Source of the DNA: Gammaproteobacteria bacterium | GTDB lineage: Bacteria; Pseudomonadota; Gammaproteobacteria; Pseudomonadales; Azotimanducaceae | Direction: 5' to 3' | NCBI GenBank assembly: GCA_026705345.1 | Contig: JAPPAV010000143.1 | Span: forward strand, 1 to 42,358 | DNA: 42,358 nt | In this document: one piece after another, positions 15,288-23,986 of the stretch | How the letters are laid out: the number at the start of each line of letters is the position of its first letter | Numbering within the stretch: the stretch's first letter is position 1 | The notes under the pieces: model-generated | Database searches by the model: none | Told to the model about the DNA's origin: nothing | Seen by the model: the letters and a program-made list of their open reading frames with translations, nothing else | Made by a program: the position numbers and the translations under genes

Positions 15288-16405
15288 GACCGACCATTCT
15301 CAAGTTCCCCGACCGACGCACCGTCGAGGCAGAGGCAGGCGCTTGGCTCGTCAGGCTCGACGGCGATGAAACGCTGTCTCCCGACGAGCGCGAGGAGCTC
15401 GAGACGTGGCTTGCCGCGAGCCCGGCACACGGCAGGGAACTCCGTAGCCTGGCGGGGTTCTGGGGTAGGGCCAACGTATTGACCGAGTTGGCCATTCCGC
15501 TGGACAAGCCCGGACACGTGGGCCGGCGCGGACAGGCGGGAGGAACGCGCGCACCCCGTCTCGGCCTGGTTCCGATGGTTGCCGGCCTCGCCGCCGTGGC
15601 CGTGTTGGCAGGTGTCGCTGTCTTCGTCGCCGACACCCCTTTCATCGGCACGAACACGAGCGGCGTCGACAAGGCGGTCGGCGGGATCGACAGCGAGGGG
15701 CATTACGCAACCGCCATCGGCCAGCAACGGACGATCACACTGGCCGACGGTTCCGTAGCCCGCTTGAACACCAACTCCCAGCTGTCTGTCGAGTACGGCG
15801 AGCGCAACCGGGACATCCACCTGCAGGCGGGCGAAGTTCACTTCACGGTGGCGCGGAACGGGGAACGGCCCTTTCGGGTCTACGCAGGAAACAGTCGGAT
15901 TCAAGCGGTGGGCACCGCGTTCGCGGTCCACATCAAGGACGGCGACGTGGATGTGCTCGTCACCGAGGGAAGCGTCGAGATCGCCGCTACCCGCAACCAA
16001 CCGCAACCCGCGGGTCTCCTTGACCACGACCCTGCCGCCGACGCACTGCAAGTGCTCGGTACGTTGCGTGTCGGGCAGCAGACGACGATCAGGCGGTCGG
16101 GACGACACGCCGGTGTGATCGACGAGATCCAGACCGTCGAGCCGATCGACATCGAAAAAAGGCTCGGCTGGCGGGACGGGTTGTTGACATTCGCCGGCGA
16201 CCCCTTGGAGCAGGTGGTGGCGGAAATCAACCGCTACACGACGGTCACGGTCGACATCCCGGATCCCGAGGTAAGAGCCATCCGGATCGGGGGACGGATC
16301 GCCGTGGGTGAAACCGACGGCATGATCGCTGCCCTCGAGACCAACTTCGGTCTGCGGGTCACCCGCATTGGCGACGATCGCATCGAGATCACCGCGGACC
16401 GATAG
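15284..16405 (+). CDS. FecR-family transmembrane sigma regulator
   Basis: A 373-aa inner-membrane protein that passes the receptor signal to the sigma factor. The cytosolic N terminus (about 15-60: AGAWLVRLDGDETLSPDERE, then ELETWLAASPAHGRELR) is the sigma-binding DUF4880-type domain with its conserved Trp residues. One membrane helix lies at about 95-117 (GLVPMVAGLAAVAVLAGVAV). The periplasmic FecR domain follows at about 141-235, with LADGSVARLNTNSQLSVEYG and the QAGEVHFTVA block. The C terminus (about 295-373) resembles the STN-like fold that contacts the receptor's signalling domain. It overlaps the sigma gene by four bases and is followed 104 bases later by the receptor. Confidence 0.92.
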   Translation: MRPTILKFPDRRTVEAEAGAWLVRLDGDETLSPDEREELETWLAASPAHGRELRSLAGFWGRANVLTELAIPLDKPGHVGRRGQAGGTRAPRLGLVPMVAGLAAVAVLAGVAVFVADTPFIGTNTSGVDKAVGGIDSEGHYATAIGQQRTITLADGSVARLNTNSQLSVEYGERNRDIHLQAGEVHFTVARNGERPFRVYAGNSRIQAVGTAFAVHIKDGDVDVLVTEGSVEIAATRNQPQPAGLLDHDPAADALQVLGTLRVGQQTTIRRSGRHAGVIDEIQTVEPIDIEKRLGWRDGLLTFAGDPLEQVVAEINRYTTVTVDIPDPEVRAIRIGGRIAVGETDGMIAALETNFGLRVTRIGDDRIEITADR

Positions 16406-16509
16406 CTGCGATGGCTCGGGTGGCGGTCGCACTTTGCCGAGGCCATGCCAAATCCCGTTGCGGGTTGCGTCCCCCCGGCAGTCGTATAGGTGACGAGGCC
16501 GTTTGACAG

Positions 16510-19500
16510 GTGAGACGGTACCTGGGGAGTTCCGGCAGGTGGGGACGAGGGCCATCGGTTGGCGATGCCATGCTGGTGGCGTTCTTGATCGTCGGCTGTT
16601 CGTGGGCATGGGGTGCCACGACCGCTGAGCCACGCTACGACATCGACATACCGTCGTTGGACGCGGCGGAGGCGCTGACCCGGCTGGCCGAGCAGACCGA
16701 CACCGTCGTGCTGTTCCCCTACGACCTTGCCCAGGGCCGGCAGGCCAACGAGGTCGTTGGGCGTTTCACCTTGACCCAAGCCGTGGAAGCACTGCTACGG
16801 GGCACGGGGATTGCAGGCGGCCTCTCCGACAAACGGGTTTTGCAGATCTCACTCGATGGGACCGCTGAACCGGGCAATACGGAGGATGGACCAATGGAAG
16901 AACGCGAGATTGAGAGAACACCGCTACTGCGACGCATCGGGGCCACCCTCGCCGCCGTGCTGGTCGCTTCGTCGGGCGTCGGCGCGGACGGGGCGACGGA
17001 ACAGGACGAGGAGGATTTGAAGGAGGAGCTCCTCGTCGTAACGGGTACCCGATTGCCGACCGGGCCCGAAGCCTCTCCAATCGTCGTCATCACCCGACCC
17101 GAGATCGATGCCCGTGGGCTCACGAGTGTCGAGGATATCGTCCGCTATCTGCCCCAGAACTTCTCCACGATCACCAACGGGGGCAGCTACGACGGTCGTT
17201 CGCCCCGGTTCCAGATCGGCTCGGTTACGATCAATCTGCGCGGCCTGGGTGAGGGGTCGACACTGGTCTTGGTGAACGGGAGGCGCTTGGCGGCCTCGCC
17301 CTCCGAGCGGGGCACCTTCACCGACGTATCCACGCTCCCGTTCAGCGCCATCGACCGGGTGGAAGTGATGACGGATGGTGCCAGCGCCGTGTACGGCTCC
17401 GACGCCGTGGGCGGCGTGGTCAACTTCATCATGAAGAAGGACTACCGGGGGTCGGAAACCTCGGTACGCTACGAAAACAGCAGTTCCGGTGGACACCGAA
17501 CCGCTGTCGAGCAGACCTTCGGGTTCTCCTGGAGCACTGGCAACGTGACTGCGTCCGCGAGTTACCGCGAGGACGATCCGGTATTTGCACGCGATGCCGG
17601 ACTCGACACGGACGGGGACTACCGCGAGCAGGGCGGCAGACTCTACCCCAACACCTTCGGGCAACCCGGCAATCTCCTGCGGTTTGGACTTCCTTCGAAC
17701 GCGCCGCCGAATACGACCTATGGGATCCTGCCGCCCGGCGACGGCACCAACTTCAGTCCGGACGACGTCATATGGGTATCCAACGAGGAGGTCGCGACCC
17801 AATCCGGGAACTTCAATCTCCTGCAAAAGGGGCTTTCGGCTACCGCCAACGGCGAAGCGATTCCATATTCAGAGCACTTGTCTGCCTACCTGAGCGTGAC
17901 GCAGGACATCGGCGAGAGTCTGGCGCTGAGCCTGTCCGCAACGTACGCCCGGCAAGACTCCGTTTTGGAGGCCGTGGGCGCGTCGTTCAGCGGTCCCGTT
18001 CCAGCAAGCAACTACTACAACCCGTTTGGCGAGACGGTCTACATGGCCTACGCGTTTCAACGCGAAATCGCGGATGGCAAGCTAGAGGGTTTCGCGAGGA
18101 CGACCGATCTCGATCGGGTGAATCTAAGCACGTCGGTGACTTGGGAAACGCCAATTCAGGGCTGGACGGCCGTCTTCTCTGCCAATTACGGCGTGGACAA
18201 CCCGTACGGCGGCTATCCAGGTTCCTTCAACTACCGCGGCGCCGCGTTCCAGGCAGCGCTTGCCAGCAGTGATCCGGCAGAGGCCATCAATCCTTTCGGC
18301 GATGGCACCGTGCAGCGCGCCACGCTCAGCGAGTTCTCGGAATACGCCACGCGAGGAGCGCGGGAGGGCCGCCAGCGGGTCGTTGGCCTGAGCCTTTCCG
18401 GCGCGCTTCTTGAACTGGCCGGCGGGCCCGTCGATTTGGCCGTGGGAACCGAGGTGCGGACCGATACGCTCGATTTCGACTCGTTCCTATTGAATCCGTT
18501 TACGTTCCGTGTAGCGGAGGCGCCGGAAATCGTTCCGGAATCGGAAAACTCGGCTTGGTTTTTCGAGCTTTCGGCTCCGCTTATCGGGGATGCGAACTCA
18601 CGCCCCGGCATCCACGGATTGAGACTGTATGCGGCTGGCCGCTATGACGAATACGAGATCGAAGGGCCGTTCGAGGGCATTCTGCAACCGGCGAGCAACC
18701 GAACATTCGATGACTTCGTCACCAAGCTTGGCGTGGTCTACTACCCGGTGGAGGACCTCAAGCTGCGCGCCACATGGGGTCAGGCTTTCCTGGCGGCAAC
18801 GTTGCCGGAGCTGTTCGGGCCGGTGAATACCTATACCTTCTTCAGGTTTCTTGATCCGCTCAACCCCATTGAGAATGGCGGGCCGTTCGCGTCGGTGTTT
18901 CCCACCACCGTCCTTGGCGGAAATCCCGATCTTCAGCCCCAGACATCCGATACCACCACGGTTGGTTTCGAGTTCACTCCCGCTTCAATATCTGGGCTGT
19001 ATCTCTCCGCGACCTATAGCAAGACGGAGTTCGAGGGGCTGATTGGGAGTTTGAGTAGCGCATTCGGCTGGCCGCCGGTGTATGCCTTTGAGAACTGGCA
19101 GCAGTTTCCCGACCAAATCAGGCGCGATGCGAACGGCGTTCTGACGTACCTGTCCCTGCAGAGCATCAACCTGTCCGCCAGGACCAGTGAGGCGTTGGAC
19201 TTCGATGTGCGATATGCGTTCGACACGCCCCGGGGCGAGTTTGGGGTAGGCGTTCTCGGAACCAATACGCTGACGCTGGAAACGGTCTCGGGGCCGGGTG
19301 TTGATCCGGTTGAACAGGAAGGGACGAACCAGGGCCCTGTCGAGCTAAAGGGCAGCGCATACCTGGATTGGTCGCTCGGACCCTGGGGCGCCAACCTGAC
19401 GATCAACCGAGCCGGCAGCTACGAGAATATCGACAACGGCGCACTGCAAACCGATGTGGACGGCTATACGACAGTCGACCTGCAAGGAACGTACGCGCGT

Positions 19501-19653
19501 CCCGAATCCCCTTGGCGCGTTACGGCTGGCATGCAGAATGCCTTCGATGCGGATTTCCCCTTTTTCGACGGCTACTACGGCGTGGATTCCGCACACGTTG
19601 ATTTTCGCCGCCGGATCACCTTCGTCGATTTCGTGATGGAGTTGTCATGGTAG
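16510..19653 (+). CDS. TonB-dependent receptor with N-terminal STN signalling domain (FecA-like transducer)
   Basis: A 1047-aa outer-membrane receptor. After a signal peptide (hydrophobic MLVAFLIVGCSWAWG at 21-35) comes an STN domain (about 43-114, YDIDIPSLDAAEALTRLAEQ and GRFTLTQAVEALLRGTG), which contacts FecR in Fec-type signalling. A second, unexpected hydrophobic stretch (RRIGATLAAVLVASSGVG, 141-158) precedes an acidic linker and the TonB box (LLVVTGTRLP, 174-183). Plug and barrel follow, with VEVMTDGASAVYGSDAVGGV and a C terminus VDFVMELSW ending in Trp as usual for outer-membrane barrels. The start is GTG at 16510; ATG 16570 would leave a signal peptide without its Arg-rich n-region. 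The ligand is unknown. It can both import and trigger its own sigma factor. Confidence 0.9.
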   Translation: MRRYLGSSGRWGRGPSVGDAMLVAFLIVGCSWAWGATTAEPRYDIDIPSLDAAEALTRLAEQTDTVVLFPYDLAQGRQANEVVGRFTLTQAVEALLRGTGIAGGLSDKRVLQISLDGTAEPGNTEDGPMEEREIERTPLLRRIGATLAAVLVASSGVGADGATEQDEEDLKEELLVVTGTRLPTGPEASPIVVITRPEIDARGLTSVEDIVRYLPQNFSTITNGGSYDGRSPRFQIGSVTINLRGLGEGSTLVLVNGRRLAASPSERGTFTDVSTLPFSAIDRVEVMTDGASAVYGSDAVGGVVNFIMKKDYRGSETSVRYENSSSGGHRTAVEQTFGFSWSTGNVTASASYREDDPVFARDAGLDTDGDYREQGGRLYPNTFGQPGNLLRFGLPSNAPPNTTYGILPPGDGTNFSPDDVIWVSNEEVATQSGNFNLLQKGLSATANGEAIPYSEHLSAYLSVTQDIGESLALSLSATYARQDSVLEAVGASFSGPVPASNYYNPFGETVYMAYAFQREIADGKLEGFARTTDLDRVNLSTSVTWETPIQGWTAVFSANYGVDNPYGGYPGSFNYRGAAFQAALASSDPAEAINPFGDGTVQRATLSEFSEYATRGAREGRQRVVGLSLSGALLELAGGPVDLAVGTEVRTDTLDFDSFLLNPFTFRVAEAPEIVPESENSAWFFELSAPLIGDANSRPGIHGLRLYAAGRYDEYEIEGPFEGILQPASNRTFDDFVTKLGVVYYPVEDLKLRATWGQAFLAATLPELFGPVNTYTFFRFLDPLNPIENGGPFASVFPTTVLGGNPDLQPQTSDTTTVGFEFTPASISGLYLSATYSKTEFEGLIGSLSSAFGWPPVYAFENWQQFPDQIRRDANGVLTYLSLQSINLSARTSEALDFDVRYAFDTPRGEFGVGVLGTNTLTLETVSGPGVDPVEQEGTNQGPVELKGSAYLDWSLGPWGANLTINRAGSYENIDNGALQTDVDGYTTVDLQGTYARPESPWRVTAGMQNAFDADFPFFDGYYGVDSAHVDFRRRITFVDFVMELSW

Positions 19654-20951
19654 AGGGTTCCGTAGGGGCGACCCTAATCCGCCCGCCAGGGCGCGCGGTC
19701 CTAACGCGCCCGTCAGGGCGCGCGGTCGGCCGCATCGGGGGCGCTACGGTTCGTTGTTTCCTGCAAGTCGGCACCCCGGCCGCGAGGTGGACACTCGCGA
19801 GTCTCGCCCTGCTCGCGACGATTGGCTGTAAGCCGGCCGGAAACGGCGCCGCTTACGTAAACGACGCGAATTTCCGTCACGAGGTGTTCGAGTCGGACTT
19901 GCCCGTGCTGGTGGACTTCACCGCCACCTGGTGCGTGCCGTGCAGGGAAGTGGACCCGATCGTGGACGAACTGGCGTCCGAGATGGCCGGCAAGGCCAAG
20001 GTCGTGAAACTCGACATCGATGATTCGCCCGAGATCTACCAAGCGCTTCGGGTCAACGGGGTTCCCACCGTCATCTTCTTCAACGAAGGTCGGGAAGAGG
20101 ACCGCATTGGCAGCCCGCAGAAGCGGGAGATCTATGAGCGGTACCTGATCACGATGATTGAAGGCGGGGACATGCTCGATACGCGCCTCGCGATGCTCGA
20201 GCAGGACGAGTACCGACAGCACTTCATCATCTCGCGCGAATTGGCGGATATCGAGGCCATGCTTCCACATCGGCCGGATCTCCTAGTCAAACCCTTTGCA
20301 GACGGCGGTACGCCGTTGTCTGCGGCGATCAAGCGCTCCAGCGTTCGCCAGAAGGCGCTGATCGAACTGATCCTGTCGCATGACCCCGACATCAGTTTGC
20401 ATGACCTGCTGGGTATCGGACGCTGCGACGAGTTCCTGGTGGCAGTCGAGCCGGACTATGATGTCGCCAATGAGCCCGATCCGGACGGTGCGACGCCGCT
20501 CTGGCTGGGGCTGATGGGGAGCGTCAGGGAACGCGACGACCATTGCGCCCGCGCGCTTCTCGAGGCGGGCGCACAACCGATAAGCAGTTCGACCTACTAC
20601 CTGCCGCGCGCGGTGATGTTCTATGAAGACCCCGAGCTCCTGCGCGAGTTTCTCGACTACGGCATGGACCCGGGAGAGACCGACGAGCAGGGGATGAACG
20701 CCCTGCATCTGGCGACCATGTACGGCTACTACCCGCTGGTGGAAGTTCTCCTGGAATTCGGCATGGACCCCGCCACGGCCAACGGCAATGGCGAAACCGC
20801 CGTGGAAATGGTACGCAGCCAGCAGCAGCGGCGCGAAGAACTCTGGAACGAGCGCGGGATGCTGGATACGCCGGAACAGAAGGCAGCATTTCGCGAGTAC
20901 AAGGACGAGTCGAACAGGGTGCTGGCGCTTCTCGAAGACGCTCAAACCTGA
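19647..20951 (+). CDS. Thioredoxin-fold protein with ankyrin repeats, putative periplasmic lipoprotein
   Basis: The only standard start in frame is the ATG at 19647, which overlaps the receptor's stop. Residues 6-35 are encoded by dispersed-repeat DNA (GATLIRPPGRAVLTRPSGRA). A hydrophobic stretch ASLALLATIGC ends in Cys61, a weak lipobox. A thioredoxin domain follows (about 70-180) with active site Trp95-Cys-Val-Pro-Cys99 and the cis-proline loop GVPTVIFF. The C-terminal half (about 200-420) holds ankyrin-like repeats, clearest at QGMNALHLATMYGYYPLVEV and in DGATPLWLGL. Likely role: a membrane-anchored thiol reductase or holdase in the periplasm that binds a protein partner through the ankyrins (inference). 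It sits 24 bases before the TlpA fusion and is probably in the same transcript as the receptor. Confidence 0.85.
   Translation: MVEGSVGATLIRPPGRAVLTRPSGRAVGRIGGATVRCFLQVGTPAARWTLASLALLATIGCKPAGNGAAYVNDANFRHEVFESDLPVLVDFTATWCVPCREVDPIVDELASEMAGKAKVVKLDIDDSPEIYQALRVNGVPTVIFFNEGREEDRIGSPQKREIYERYLITMIEGGDMLDTRLAMLEQDEYRQHFIISRELADIEAMLPHRPDLLVKPFADGGTPLSAAIKRSSVRQKALIELILSHDPDISLHDLLGIGRCDEFLVAVEPDYDVANEPDPDGATPLWLGLMGSVRERDDHCARALLEAGAQPISSSTYYLPRAVMFYEDPELLREFLDYGMDPGETDEQGMNALHLATMYGYYPLVEVLLEFGMDPATANGNGETAVEMVRSQQQRREELWNERGMLDTPEQKAAFREYKDESNRVLALLEDAQT
19662..19727 (+). repeat. Composite repeat at the start of the thioredoxin-ankyrin gene
   Basis: GTAGGGGCGACCCT (19662-19675) opens a composite copy that continues with two AGGGCGCGCGGTC units (19688-19700 and 19715-19727, 27-bp period). 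The whole block lies inside the only open start region of the thioredoxin-ankyrin protein and translates as GATLIRPPGRAVLTRPSGRA. Confidence 0.7.
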
Positions 20952-20975
20952 TTTCTTGCGACAGGAGGCAAGCAA

Positions 20976-23156
20976 ATGCTCGCCAGGAAAATAATATTCG
21001 GCACTCTCGTCATTGCGAGCGGTTGTCTTGCCGCGACGCCTCGGGCAGAGGAAGTCGGCAACGATGAATCGCCGAGTAACGCTGCTGCTGCGTCCGAGGC
21101 CAGCTATGAGGAGGGTGAGCGAGCCTATCAGGAGCGAAACCTCGATGACGCTGTTGCGCATTTCCGGGCCGCAATCGAACTCGATCCCAACAACACCAAA
21201 GCGCATCAGCAGTTCATCCGGGCGGTTCAGGATCTTGGCAGATCGGAAATCAGCGCCGAGCTGGATGAGGACGCGCGCGACGCGGCAATGATGGCCGCCG
21301 GCGATGAGTCCTTTGAGAAGCTGCTAGCCACATACCAGGAGTGGTCACAGGATTGGTCCGAAATCGCAGCGTACAAGTGGGCGCTTGGCGAGCTTCACAT
21401 GTATCGGGACTACGACAAGGTCTTGCAGTACACGAACGAGGCGATCGCCCTGGATCCGGGTCTTGCCGACGGCTACAGCACCTTGGCGCTCATCGCCGAT
21501 GTGAGCGGCGACAAGGAGCGGGAATTGGAGCTTTTGAGAAAAGCGGCTGAGACAGCGCCAGAGAGTCCCGACAAAGCGTTCTACTACGCGGCAACACTGA
21601 ACAAGACCGACCCGGCGTTGGGACGAATTGCGTCCCTCGGAGTTGCCGAACGGTTTCCCGAGAGCGAGCGCGGCGCGCAGGCTCTGTATTGGCTCGCATA
21701 CCGAACAGAGGACCGCAGCGAGCAAATTGCACTGTATGAGCGGCTGCGCACGACCTACCCGCCCGAGGACTTTAGCTGGTCCGCGTCCGGAATGACCCTG
21801 CTGGCGGACCTGTACTCCGAGTCGCATCCGGAAAAGGCCCTCGCCCTTGCAGAGCAGATGGTTGCGGCAACAGCCGAGGAACCGGATGGCTGGAGCGCAG
21901 GAATCTGGAACGACCGGCTGACGTTCCAGCGAAACGTAATGAAGGGTAGCGAACTGATCGCGGACGGCCAGTATCAGCAGGCCGTGGAGTTGCTGGAGGG
22001 CACAACGATCCCACGTTACGTCAACGCCAATGTTTTCCATGAGACCAAGGCCAAAGCGCTGGACGGGGCCGGTCAGACCGATGAAGCCTATGAGTACCTG
22101 CTTCGGCAGGCGGCGAAGGAGCCGACAGACAGGGTCTGGGCGGCGACGCATGTCTACGCCAAGAAACTCGGAAAGGATGACAACACAACAAAGGCTGAGA
22201 TCAGGGAGGCGCTGGAGGAGGACGCGGAGCAAATCGAGGACTATTCCTTTGAGCGTTACGACAACGGCGCGCGGGTGTCATTGTCGGACTTCAAGGGCAA
22301 GGTCGTGCTCTTGAACTTCTGGTACCCGTTCTGCGGGCCTTGTCGGGGCGAAAACCCCGAGCTGCAGAAGGTCCTGGAGGAGTACGGCCCCAAGGGGTTC
22401 GAGATTCTTGCGCTCAACGTACACCCGGAAGAGGATCAGTTCGTCTTGCCTTACGCCAACGGCAACGGATTCGATTTCATCCAGCTCAGAAGCGATATGG
22501 AGTTCGCAAAGACCGAGTTCCAAGCCCGTGGCATGCCGACGAATTTCCTCCTGGATGTGGAGGGGCGGAAAGTGCTCGAACTCCCGCCGATCTCGGGAAC
22601 GAGAGTCAGGACGCTGGAACTGCAGATTGAATCGCTACTGCCCGAGATGAGCCCGGCAAGTGCGGGCGTTTCGGACGTTGTCGTACCGGATCCGGAGCGA
22701 GCGGAAGATACAGAAGCCGTTCTTGCCGGCGTGATCGCATCTGTCAATCCCAAGGAGTTGCCAGCCGGTGCGCAGGCCCTTCTGAAGATTGAGTTGGACC
22801 TGGCCCCCGGCACGCACGCTAACTCGGACTCGCCGACGGACCCCGCGTTGATTCCAACGACGTTTTTCCCCGATTCGGTTGACGGCGTCGTGTGGGAACA
22901 GGTGAGCTATCCGCAACCGACCGAGGTGATCGAGTGGTACTCCGTAGACCCGCTGCCGGTCTTTGAGGATGGCGCCGTGATACGGGCCCGCCTGACCGTC
23001 GAAGAAGATGCCCGGCCCGGTGAGTTTGACGTATCGGGCAAACTGCGGATTCAGGTCTGTGACGCCGAGTCTTGCTATTCGCCGGAGCGGGTACCAATCA
23101 CGGTTGCCGTTACCGTGGTCGACGAGCAAATCCCCGGAGGCGAAACAGGCACCTAG
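20976..23156 (+). CDS. TPR - TlpA-like thioredoxin - DsbD-alpha-like fusion protein, exported
   Basis: A perfect AGGAGG lies ten bases before the ATG. The 726-aa product has a signal peptide (KIIFGTLVIASGCLAATPRA, possibly lipidated at Cys17). A TPR region covers about 43-390 (YEEGERAYQERNLDDAVAHF and further helical pairs). A TlpA/redoxin domain covers about 410-550 with VVLLNFWYPFCGPCRGENPE, the redox pair being Cys453 and Cys456. The C-terminal domain (about 585-720) resembles the periplasmic alpha domain of DsbD and keeps a cysteine pair, Cys695 and Cys700 (VCDAESCYSPERVPI). In DsbD that domain carries electrons to periplasmic thioredoxins, so this protein may hold donor and acceptor in one chain. 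Its stop codon overlaps the convergent hydrolase stop in the tetranucleotide CTAG. Confidence 0.88.
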   Translation: MLARKIIFGTLVIASGCLAATPRAEEVGNDESPSNAAAASEASYEEGERAYQERNLDDAVAHFRAAIELDPNNTKAHQQFIRAVQDLGRSEISAELDEDARDAAMMAAGDESFEKLLATYQEWSQDWSEIAAYKWALGELHMYRDYDKVLQYTNEAIALDPGLADGYSTLALIADVSGDKERELELLRKAAETAPESPDKAFYYAATLNKTDPALGRIASLGVAERFPESERGAQALYWLAYRTEDRSEQIALYERLRTTYPPEDFSWSASGMTLLADLYSESHPEKALALAEQMVAATAEEPDGWSAGIWNDRLTFQRNVMKGSELIADGQYQQAVELLEGTTIPRYVNANVFHETKAKALDGAGQTDEAYEYLLRQAAKEPTDRVWAATHVYAKKLGKDDNTTKAEIREALEEDAEQIEDYSFERYDNGARVSLSDFKGKVVLLNFWYPFCGPCRGENPELQKVLEEYGPKGFEILALNVHPEEDQFVLPYANGNGFDFIQLRSDMEFAKTEFQARGMPTNFLLDVEGRKVLELPPISGTRVRTLELQIESLLPEMSPASAGVSDVVVPDPERAEDTEAVLAGVIASVNPKELPAGAQALLKIELDLAPGTHANSDSPTDPALIPTTFFPDSVDGVVWEQVSYPQPTEVIEWYSVDPLPVFEDGAVIRARLTVEEDARPGEFDVSGKLRIQVCDAESCYSPERVPITVAVTVVDEQIPGGETGT

Positions 23157-23980
23157 TCGGCCTCGCGACGATGCCGAGCCGGCGCACGATCCTCCGCGAG
23201 GAATTCGATGGCGGCCCTCGCCAACGCCGGATCCCGACCAGCAGTGGTATGCCCGCCTTCCACCACCACGGCGGTCGCATTGGGGAGCGCTTCCGCGAAT
23301 GCGTGCGGACTGGCATCTTCGGCCCCGCAGATGGCCAGCACGGGAATGCCGATCCCCCGGGGGTCGAGTCCCGGCTCGGCGCTGTCGCCTGACCGCAATC
23401 GAGCCGCAAGCGCAAGACGGTCGACGCCTCCGCGGTCGGCCGCGTTGCGCCACGCCTGGGCTTGACGATCCGCGATCGTGGAAGGTTCGTCGGCCTCAAA
23501 TCCTTCCGCCAGGCGCTCGGCTTGACGTGCCCACTCCTCCGAGGCGTATTGATCGAGCAGATCAGACGGCGGTCCACCCCAGCCGCACATCACCGCCCGG
23601 GTCACGGGGGCACCGAGGTTGACGACTCGGGACGTGAGCTCTGAACCCACGCCATAGGCGCAAAGCGCGTATTCCGCAAGCCCGAGGTGTTCACCCAGCG
23701 CGATGACATCCCGTGCCATGGCTTGGTCCCGGTAGGCGCCGGGGTCGCGTGGTGCCTCGGAGCGACCATGGGCGCGTAGATCGAGCGAGAACGGGCGTAT
23801 TCCCCTCGCGGCGAGCGAATTCCCTAGGCCGTGCAGTGCGCGAGCACTCGAAAGCAGGCCATGGAGCAGGATCACAGCGTCGCCTTCACCGTCGTCGGCA
23901 TGGACGTAGTAGACCAGGCGCGTGCCGTCGAAGGACCGGAAACTGCGTGATTGGGGCCGCTCTGAAGCGGGACTACCCAT
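23153..23980 (-). CDS. Alpha/beta-hydrolase-fold protein lacking the nucleophile serine
   Basis: A 275-aa cytosolic alpha/beta-hydrolase fold: oxyanion loop HGLLSSARALH, strand/turn FSLDLRAHGRSEAP, and a nucleophile elbow that reads ALCAYGVGSELTSRV. The family expects G-x-S-x-G, here A108-Y-Gly110-V-G, so the nucleophile position is glycine. The acid (ICGAEDAS, Asp222) and histidine (VVEGGHTTAG, His244) are retained. It may be a non-hydrolytic binding protein, use Ser113 one turn later, or catalyse a cofactor-independent reaction. The start is the ATG at 23980, six bases after the SDR stop, so it is the last gene of the six-gene minus-strand run. The stop codon is shared within CTAG with the convergent TlpA fusion. 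Confidence 0.85.
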   Translation of the reverse strand: MGSPASERPQSRSFRSFDGTRLVYYVHADDGEGDAVILLHGLLSSARALHGLGNSLAARGIRPFSLDLRAHGRSEAPRDPGAYRDQAMARDVIALGEHLGLAEYALCAYGVGSELTSRVVNLGAPVTRAVMCGWGGPPSDLLDQYASEEWARQAERLAEGFEADEPSTIADRQAQAWRNAADRGGVDRLALAARLRSGDSAEPGLDPRGIGIPVLAICGAEDASPHAFAEALPNATAVVVEGGHTTAGRDPALARAAIEFLAEDRAPARHRREAD

Positions 23981-23986
23981 CGGTCG

